DNA of 64,000 nt from contig OZ004584.1 in the NCBI GenBank assembly GCA_963924555.1, positions 3,595,001 to 3,659,000 of the forward strand, given 5' to 3'. Of this stretch, positions 57,684 through 64,000 are shown one piece after another. A model generated the notes under the pieces. The model made no database searches. It had not been told where the DNA came from and worked only from the letters and a program-made list of their open reading frames with translations. How positions within the stretch are numbered: position 1 is the stretch's first letter; each line of letters begins with the position of its first letter. The position numbers were made by a program, and so were the translations under genes. The stretch comes from Crambe crambe. Taxonomy: Eukaryota > Porifera > Demospongiae > Poecilosclerida > Crambeidae.

Positions 57684-60013
57684 TTGGTTTGCAGTATCCG
57701 ATTGTTTTTTCCGTCTTGATTTGTGAACTTCATCCTTAGCTTTGTATTGTTCTTCCCAGGTCTCAAAGGGGTACGTTGGATCTTTTCTCTGATTAAGGTT
57801 TTTAAGGGGGTTGTAATTTTGAGAGAAGCAGAAAACTCTTCTGAAGAATGTTTTGAAGGGTTAATCACCCCAATCCCTCCTAGCTTGACAGGCAGGGCCA
57901 AGAGATCACGTTCTGCGTCATTTGGGGGGGGGGGGGATCTTCCAGTCAAGGTGGGAATAAATTTTGTTCTGATGATAGTTTCCAGAGGAGCTAGGTGATC
58001 ACTGATGTTTGGGGTGGTGCGAGAGAGATAATTCCATTTGCTGGTAAGACCATGGGTAAAAGCTGCATAGGCAGCATGAGGCTCAGTTTCGGCAATATGT
58101 ACCAGTCTCTCCAACTCATTGCACCATTTAGTCACTCTCTCTTCAACAAATTGGTCACAGTATTCCTTGGTGCCGATAGCTGTACCAAGATATGGCCTTC
58201 CTTCTGCTGTGATATTCACTTTGGTTCCACTAAAGGCAGATGTTGCAGCTTGAAGGTGTTGTGTTTTTGTGACCAGCCAGGTTTTCATGGCATTTGCGTG
58301 GTAGCCATAGTCAGAGCCCGAGGACACAAGGGCATCCCACCATATCCGCAGGTCTTTCAGTTGGCCTGCTGCTGAAGCATCATCTGCGTACCATGTTTGT
58401 TGAACATTGTTTGGCAGACTATGAATGAGTGGAATGGTGGCGAGAGCATACATAGGCATCGCCAAGGGGTCCCCTTGTGTGGTACCCTCTTGAGATAAGA
58501 GCGAGGAACCCTCAATAAACAGGTCTGTTCGATCTCTATAAGTGTTGATGAGGATTGTGGCTATTGAGGGACATAGATGCCTGATATTATGTAGAGCGGC
58601 CTGGCGGTTGAGTGAATTAAATGCATTGCTGGCATCTACAAATAAGATGGCTTCTGTGGATTCATTTGAGAATGTTTCCCTTGCAGCATGGACTGCAGCT
58701 TCAGTACCTGCAATTTGCCCAGCACATAGCTGAAGAGAGCCAGCAGCATCTTGAATGTCCCCCCTAGTGATGGATAAGATGGCTTTGGCGATGATTCTTC
58801 TTGATGTTTCACACACTCCTATCGGACGGACTCCTGGATGTTTATTGAGGGCAATCAGTCGACAGGCGAGGAAAGGTGAGAGGCCCCTAGGGTCCACGTA
58901 GGTGGTACTGAGACGTCTGGCCATCAAGGCTAGGGAGTGGCATAGGTCTTTGGAGGCATGTTTAAACGAGGTGCAGAGTCTTCTCCACTCCTTGGCATCT
59001 AAGCCGGAAGGTCCAGCAGCACCTGATGTACGGAGGGCAGCAGATCGGATCTTGGCTGCATCTAGAGTTTCAAAAACAACAGGATGTATGTCTACCGGCT
59101 CTGCCATTCCTTGAGGGAGAGCATTGGCTGGGGCTGGTTGACTGGGTGGGTGTTTGCTTTTTAACACCTCCAGAACAGTAAGTGAGTCATCATTGGTTGA
59201 GGGTACTGTGTCATTGGGAAGTAAAACATCATGTGTGCCCTGGTTGCACAATATTTGTAGGGCAGATTTGGTTTTCCCCTCAAACATAAGGTTTGCAAAA
59301 GACCTGGCAAGCCGTGGGTCATCGCTACGGGGTCTTTTGTACTTAGGGAGTCGTTGTTGTAAAGTTCTCCCTTCACTCACTAGAGCATCGAAATCCCCTT
59401 CTTTCCAATGCTTCATGCGACGTTCCATACATGAGATGTGATCCTTTGGTTTAGACTTTTGGTGTGATCTTTGTAAAATTAGAGGTGGCATTATTGCAAT
59501 AGCTTTCATAGCAATACTCTCCATAGCCGAGCCATCAGCATATGCCTTGAATAAGTGGGAGAGGTCCGAAACGAATGAATTCCCAGCATTCCCAGTAGGT
59601 AGAGGGAAAAGATTCCTTCTCCAATGCATGACCTCACTATAGATCGAAGATATTGAGTCTATAATAGTGGCCGAGTCATGAATACCCCAGACAAAAGTTG
59701 GTGTGGCCATAGAGGTAAATGTTGGGAGTAACGGAGTAGTGATCATGGGTTCATCTTTGGGTGCTGAAGGTTTGGTCGATAGAGTGAGTGTTGATCCGAC
59801 GGGTTGTGAAATGGCTGTTATGACAGAGGCTGGTTGTGAAGTGGCTGACTGGACAGAAGGTTGTGAAGTAGCTGCTTTGGTTGGAGGTGGAGAATTGCTG
59901 TGATTGGAACATTGGCCAAGACGACTAGGTAGACAGCTCTGACATTGTTTGCCTGCTTTCACACACGAGCAGTTCACACATCGTCCGGTTCTATTGCATC
60001 GGCAACATGCCAT
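57680..60013 (-). CDS. Retrotransposon ORF with reverse transcriptase
   Basis: 777 residues from the first ATG (60013), which opens directly into a Cys-rich finger, MACCRCNRTGRCVNCSC, with further Cys at QCQSCLP. A Ser/Thr/Pro-rich spacer follows. Reverse-transcriptase motifs: GPSGLDA (about 334), HPGVRPIGVCETSRRI (about 410-425), FVDASNAFN (458, motif A aspartate), QGDPLAMP (513), and YADD (542, catalytic aspartates). An upstream in-frame GTG would add 14 residues but ATG fits the finger. The family copies its RNA by target-primed reverse transcription. The last 30-odd residues after the C5 run (57806-57810) are in the wrong frame; the family-like continuation lies in the frame of the next ORF. 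The formal stop overlaps the next ATG as ATGA (57680-57683). Confidence 0.88.
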   Translation of the reverse strand: MACCRCNRTGRCVNCSCVKAGKQCQSCLPSRLGQCSNHSNSPPPTKAATSQPSVQSATSQPASVITAISQPVGSTLTLSTKPSAPKDEPMITTPLLPTFTSMATPTFVWGIHDSATIIDSISSIYSEVMHWRRNLFPLPTGNAGNSFVSDLSHLFKAYADGSAMESIAMKAIAIMPPLILQRSHQKSKPKDHISCMERRMKHWKEGDFDALVSEGRTLQQRLPKYKRPRSDDPRLARSFANLMFEGKTKSALQILCNQGTHDVLLPNDTVPSTNDDSLTVLEVLKSKHPPSQPAPANALPQGMAEPVDIHPVVFETLDAAKIRSAALRTSGAAGPSGLDAKEWRRLCTSFKHASKDLCHSLALMARRLSTTYVDPRGLSPFLACRLIALNKHPGVRPIGVCETSRRIIAKAILSITRGDIQDAAGSLQLCAGQIAGTEAAVHAARETFSNESTEAILFVDASNAFNSLNRQAALHNIRHLCPSIATILINTYRDRTDLFIEGSSLLSQEGTTQGDPLAMPMYALATIPLIHSLPNNVQQTWYADDASAAGQLKDLRIWWDALVSSGSDYGYHANAMKTWLVTKTQHLQAATSAFSGTKVNITAEGRPYLGTAIGTKEYCDQFVEERVTKWCNELERLVHIAETEPHAAYAAFTHGLTSKWNYLSRTTPNISDHLAPLETIIRTKFIPTLTGRSPPPPNDAERDLLALPVKLGGIGVINPSKHSSEEFSASLKITTPLKTLIREKIQRTPLRPGKNNTKLRMKFTNQDGKNNRILQTK

Positions 60014-61644
60014 ATTCCAATTAATGCACACCTCTGAGAATCTCTGAAAAGCCACAAGAGTGGGGGGTTTTCAAGTCTCAGGCACTCACACAAGTTGTGT
60101 GAGGCTAGACTGTTTCCACAAAAGCAGCTCCTCGCTCAGCCTCAGGCACTCACACAAGTTTAACACTTCAGTCAACTAGACTCGACTTACGATGCTCACT
60201 GAATCGGTGCACGTAAATGGGCGCTGCAATGATTAAACCTCAAGAAAATGAATTTCCGGGAGCGTTTCATATCCACTGAGTGCTCTATCATCTATGCTGT
60301 AACGATACGATACTGAATGTTGGTACATAGCACTCCGTGGATATGAAACGCTCCCGGATATTCATTTTCTTGATTGCAGGGCCCATTTACGGAATACTAA
60401 TTAAAATTACGTTAAAAATACGGACTTTCATAGCTGCATCCAGGAAGAGACTTTAGAAGTTGCAACAGCAGGATGGTCATCAGTGATTATATAATACTGT
60501 AGCTAGGTTATAGATACATAGTAGTGTGATATTATTCAAACAAATCCTTAAATTTATGTTTAAAAAGACAGATATTCAAGAATTTATAAAAACGTAATGA
60601 TCCAGGTGAATGGGCAGATGTCCAACAGCAGATCACCACAGTCTTGTATTCAATAGGAAACAGCAATATCATCATCAGGTGCACTTCCAGAAGGTGTTTG
60701 AAAATCTTGTATCAGATAAAAGTTGCTGTACCACACACATACAAGTACATTCGTCATATTATAATCTTTTAAACAGCTTGAGATTGTTGGTGCACCTGTG
60801 GTTAATACCTGCTGATGTTCATCGGGTAAAGTGGTAGTGTACAGATGATCAGTCGTAGATGGAAGAGTGCTTATGAAGTTGTGCATGTTATGCTAACGAG
60901 ATCACCACATTCTCCAAGCACACTGACCTGTGTACTACAATAATACACACAGTTTAAGTGCATCATTCAATAACTCTCTGAAATAATCAAACACAAAATG
61001 GAGGACCTCAATTTTGGAAAAGGTGCCAATACTCTTTTTCCATAGCTTATTATACTTCAATACTAGATTCTCCAAGTATTTGATAAAGAATTGAAGCTCC
61101 ATGCAAATTAGATTCTTCTACAACATATATCCAGTGTAAGAAAATCTAACAAAGTTATTACTCTGGGAAATTATTCATTTCATTCTGGCCCTCTGGCAAA
61201 AACAACGAATTATATTTTTACTACTAGTCACCTTGTATACTGTACACAGTTTCAAACTGAAATGACCCGAATCAAGGCTCATGAGAAGCCTAAACTTAGC
61301 TGCAGCCTTGGGAGGTTACATCTCGCAATTTCTTAGTTACACAGTGAAAAATCTACAACTTGTAACAGGTCTGGACTGCCCCACATACCAGTTATGACCT
61401 GTACACAGGTCTGTAACGAGTCAGTAAAATCTACAAGTCTGTAACAGGTCCTTATTTTTGGACTGTATCAGACTTGCTGCCCCACCACCTACAGATCAAA
61501 AATTAGTACTTCCGGTGCCTAGGCTGTTACAGAACGTCGCTGTGTACACGTACGTACAAGCGCTAGCGCTGCAACGATTGTCCTGAGAAATATCCGTATA
61601 CCATCCGTATTCGCGGGCTTTTCATATCCACGGAATGATCTATG

Positions 61645-63043
61645 GTTGGTGGATTGATAAAATATCGTTTTTGTGAAAATATTAACTTGTTTTTTTGGCT
61701 AGAGACCACGTAAGGTCAATACCTGCCTAATAGATATTTTGATACTGATACTTGGTTACATCAGATATTTGGTATCAGTATCACCCAGCACTATTGGTCA
61801 TACATTAAAACAAGCACACAAACCAGTAATTGGTCAAGTACCAGGAGGTTGCCTAGGCAGCTGCAAGCTTCATCTGAACTACTAAGAGGTAGCTGCATGC
61901 TTTATCTGATATGTAGCCTACTAAAAGGTTTGTACAGGCAGCTGCCCACTTTATGCTGGGCATGTAATGGGACTGTAGAAAGCACCAAATGTTGCCAGGG
62001 GAAGAAAAGATAGCAGAGTGGTTGGTAAGACATCAGTAGCTAAATAAAAACAGCACAGGAAAACAATAGACCCCAATTATAGCTACAAATAATCTGCTTC
62101 TGAAAGCCCATTAGTCTGAGCAGGACAATCACCCACTCCAGGTCACATGTTTTTCAGTACTTGTCCTCTTATACCTACATTATCTTGTACACATTAAGAA
62201 CACAGGATTAGGTATAATAATTGCTTCTGGAAGCCCAGTGGTCTGAGCAGGACAATCACCCACTACAGGTTGTATAATTTTCAGTACTTGTCCTCTATAC
62301 AATTTTTCTAAAATTGGAGCACACACCACTCAAAATGGGGTGACCATGCCTTTTCTATAGTATAGTCTTCATTCTCATTAGACTATATAAAGGATCATCA
62401 GCCTTGTGTCGTACCCTAAAAAAAAAAGAAGACAGGAAACTCACTGACTTCGTGAACACAGAATACAGTAGTCAAGAATGATCTAAGGGGGATTAGCATA
62501 CAGCAGGTGCACATGTACATTACCCAGTTAATAGTTTATTGTATTTCATTTGTACAGTAAACTACATAGATGATTACAGCTATTTTAATGAAATTCATTC
62601 AACAACTAAGTACTAGCTACATAAAAACTACTAGCTACATAAAAACTACTAGTTAGCTATGCGTGGCCTTATTCCTTCTTCTGCCCAGAAATGCAGTCAT
62701 TTTTTTGATGTGCTAAATTAGCCAGAAGCAGTGGAAGAGCTACTACTTTGGCTATTTATGAACAGCATACTATTAGCATATGATAGCATGGCTAGCTGTG
62801 GTATTTTGGGATTAATAGCACTTGTAATGCAGTAAATACCCCTGCATTACTCGTGCTGTTAATCCCAAATACAACAGCTAACCATGCTAGTACATATACA
62901 AAAACGATTCTACATGATGTAGTCACAATTACAAATAGTGTTCGTAATGCATCCTGCCAGCTGTAGCTAACTTTGCAAACAATTTGTACTATGAAATGAC
63001 ATATGATTACCTAAGTCACTTTGCAACAAAAACTACCTACCTA
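61645..63043. other. Intergenic with small repeats
   Basis: Direct repeats of about 80 bp at 62095-62175 and 62221-62300 (GTCTGAGCAGGACAATCACC in both), ACTAGCTACATAAAAACT units at 62610-62650, and a 109-bp palindrome at 62785-62893 (arms containing GGGATTAATAGCAC and its complement). No gene recognised. Confidence 0.6.
62785..62893. repeat. Palindromic MITE-like hairpin
   Basis: Arms of about 48 bp (AGCATGGCTAGCTGTGGTAT, then TTGGGATTAATAGCAC at the left; imperfect complement at the right) with a loop of about 10 bp. Confidence 0.75.
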
Positions 63044-64000
63044 TTACAGTTCATCACTTCCTAATTTCTTTGTCCAGTCATACGGATTCCACTTTTCCTT
63101 TAACTTTGAAGCTTTCCTAATCTGCTGTTCAAAAGATTCATATTTTGGTTTCAGCCATAGATTAGGCTCAGCGTCAATTAAACCACCAATAACTTCCTTA
63201 GCAAAATAATGTGGAAACAATGACGAATCTTCTATTACATGAGCATATCCACCATGATTAAAGTTGACAAAAAAGTATGGCAGACCAAGTGGAATGCTTC
63301 TTCTTACTCCCTTTTCACTAGTATCAATCAATTTTTTATTTTGCGCCCATTCTGTGTCGCTTTCCATGATAGCCTTCTTGAAATACATCTGAGCCATACA
63401 GCCTTCTGCTTTTGGAATGGGAATGCAATCAATATACATGTGTGATCTTCTTGCACCACATGTATAACATTCAGAAAATATTACATCCATATCACAATCA
63501 GAAAACATCCTAGTGAGGCCTTTTTGAAATAGCTCAATTTCACTCCAGACATTTTCATCCAGCTGCAGTGAACATGCTGTATGCTCCAAGGGGACTAGAA
63601 GACAGTGATATTCTGTCAAAGACTGGTAGGAAGGAACTGACAAGTAGACATTCATTCCCATAGCAATAAGTACATTCTTATTATAACTATGACTGCCTAC
63701 ACAAAGTTTACAGTTACTGATGATCTCCTCCATTTTTGTACTTTGTGATAGTATTTTTTGTTTAGTTCTTGAATCATCTTTTATTGAATCCGACTTCACA
63801 CTCCAGTCCAGTACATCGTCTACAGTATCATCAGCATGAGTTCGGACAAATTTAGCTGCCATATTAGCAATGGCTTCAAGAGTATCATCAGCGGTCAACT
63901 TGCGCTCTTGCTCAATTAGTGCCTTCATGCTACAATCACTGTCAGTGAAGTGCTTTCTAGACTTTCCTTTGTAAAGGTGCCCAGGAAGATGCTTACCGAG
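63044..64000 (-). CDS. CWF19L2: CWF19L2, C-terminal part (cut by window edge)
   Basis: One open frame from the window edge to a stop at 63044, at least 318 residues; the frame is open through the edge, so the ATG at 63928 is not taken as the start. CWF19L2 belongs to the Cwf19/Drn1 family that assists lariat debranching and spliceosome disassembly in the nucleus. Both C-terminal family domains are visible. CwfJ_C_1 runs from CKLCVGSHSYNKNVLIAMG through VYLSVPSYQSLTEYHCLLVP to FQKGLTRMF. CwfJ_C_2 contains CIPIPKAEG, YFKKAIMESDTEWAQNKKLI, GLPYFFVNF, GGYAHVIED, FPHYFAKEVIGG and a WNPYDWTKKL tail. The upstream DDTVDDVLDW phrase is also typical of the family. No intron is needed in this stretch. 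No sign of decay. Confidence 0.93.
   Translation of the reverse strand, partial: LGKHLPGHLYKGKSRKHFTDSDCSMKALIEQERKLTADDTLEAIANMAAKFVRTHADDTVDDVLDWSVKSDSIKDDSRTKQKILSQSTKMEEIISNCKLCVGSHSYNKNVLIAMGMNVYLSVPSYQSLTEYHCLLVPLEHTACSLQLDENVWSEIELFQKGLTRMFSDCDMDVIFSECYTCGARRSHMYIDCIPIPKAEGCMAQMYFKKAIMESDTEWAQNKKLIDTSEKGVRRSIPLGLPYFFVNFNHGGYAHVIEDSSLFPHYFAKEVIGGLIDAEPNLWLKPKYESFEQQIRKASKLKEKWNPYDWTKKLGSDEL

Larger units (their letters stand above)
56709..60211 (-). mobile_element. RLE-type non-LTR retrotransposon, nearly complete
   Basis: Inserted in copy 1 of the inverted pair. The flanks share CGTAAAT (56702-56708 and 60212-60218), a 7-bp target duplication, and the uninterrupted target is preserved in copy 2 (near 60385-60393). 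The 3' end (left side, since it is on the minus strand) has a (TAAA)n-type tail at 56709-56737. The 5' leader, 60014-60211, contains a direct repeat of about 19 bp (CTCAGGCACTCACACAAGT). It encodes the reverse-transcriptase and nuclease ORFs listed next. Confidence 0.88.
55487..61644. mobile_element. Two inverted 1.3-kb TIR elements, head to head
   Basis: Copy 1 runs from 55487 to about 60293 (interrupted at 56708/60212 by a retrotransposon); copy 2 runs from about 60326 to 61644. Both have termini of the type AGCACTCCGTGGATATGAAA and are near-identical in inverted orientation over more than 1 kb (for example 55978-56450 against 60660-61100). About 30 bp lie between their inner ends. Copy 1 carries an extra foldback MITE (55541-55688); copy 2 carries an extra insertion with direct repeats at about 61344-61540. 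The whole could also be one large foldback element. No transposase is encoded in the arms. Confidence 0.85.

Noticed and set aside
60011-60055. GTG start 14 codons upstream for the reverse-transcriptase ORF
   Set aside because: Non-ATG start is unlikely, and the ATG at 60013 opens directly into the Cys-rich finger.
1-64000. CRISPR array, tRNA or rRNA genes
   Set aside because: No regular spacer-repeat array, cloverleaf or rRNA-like conserved sequence was noticed. The repeats present are dispersed or inverted, as in animal transposons.

Overview
The window looks like AT-rich nuclear DNA of an early-branching animal, most likely a demosponge. The evidence is compact genes with short GT-AG introns, animal-type CREB, TAMM41, CWF19L2 and SPAK/OSR1 sequences, many palindromic and inverted-repeat transposons, and runs such as (AGCT)n. 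The species is inference; no rRNA, tRNA or mitochondrial marker was found.

Host genes by region. From 5050 to 10754 (+) lie the last seven exons of a SPAK/OSR1-type Ste20 kinase gene; the kinase domain is outside the window. Its fifth intron holds a Crypton-like and a Tc1/mariner-like relic. About 220 bp downstream is a complete eight-exon TAMM41 gene (10972-13640, +; mitochondrial CDP-diacylglycerol synthesis). It converges, with only 83 bp between stop codons, on a complete six-exon CREB/ATF1-type gene (13724-18623, -). The CREB promoter region is a MITE-like element that contains a perfect CRE. At 27842-29420 (+) is an unrecognised small basic protein gene, possibly axonemal. The right edge carries the 3' part of CWF19L2 (63044-64000, -; spliceosome disassembly / debranching cofactor family).

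Between these the window is transposon-rich. 30-36 kb: a decayed P-element/THAP9-like transposase (-), converging on a second spliced ORF (+) that a neighbouring terminal-inverted-repeat element seems to carry as a remnant. 37.3-42.5 kb: a large protein of about 1.7k aa (N-terminal Cys clusters, DUF6589-like core, FEN/PIN-like nuclease signature, CXC domain, acidic tail), split only by a one-base slip in a G7 run. 44-49.4 kb: nested TIR elements and an STPR-repeat pseudogene. 55.5-61.6 kb: two inverted copies of a 1.3 kb TIR element, one of them split by a 3.5 kb non-LTR retrotransposon with reverse transcriptase and a restriction-like endonuclease.

Several transposon reading frames break exactly at homopolymers (A8, A9, A10, G7, C5), which may be real slippage decay or assembly error. 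49.4-54.5 kb is AT-rich and yielded no recognisable gene. All exon boundaries are read by eye from splice signals, phase and protein continuity; none was tested with transcripts or searches.
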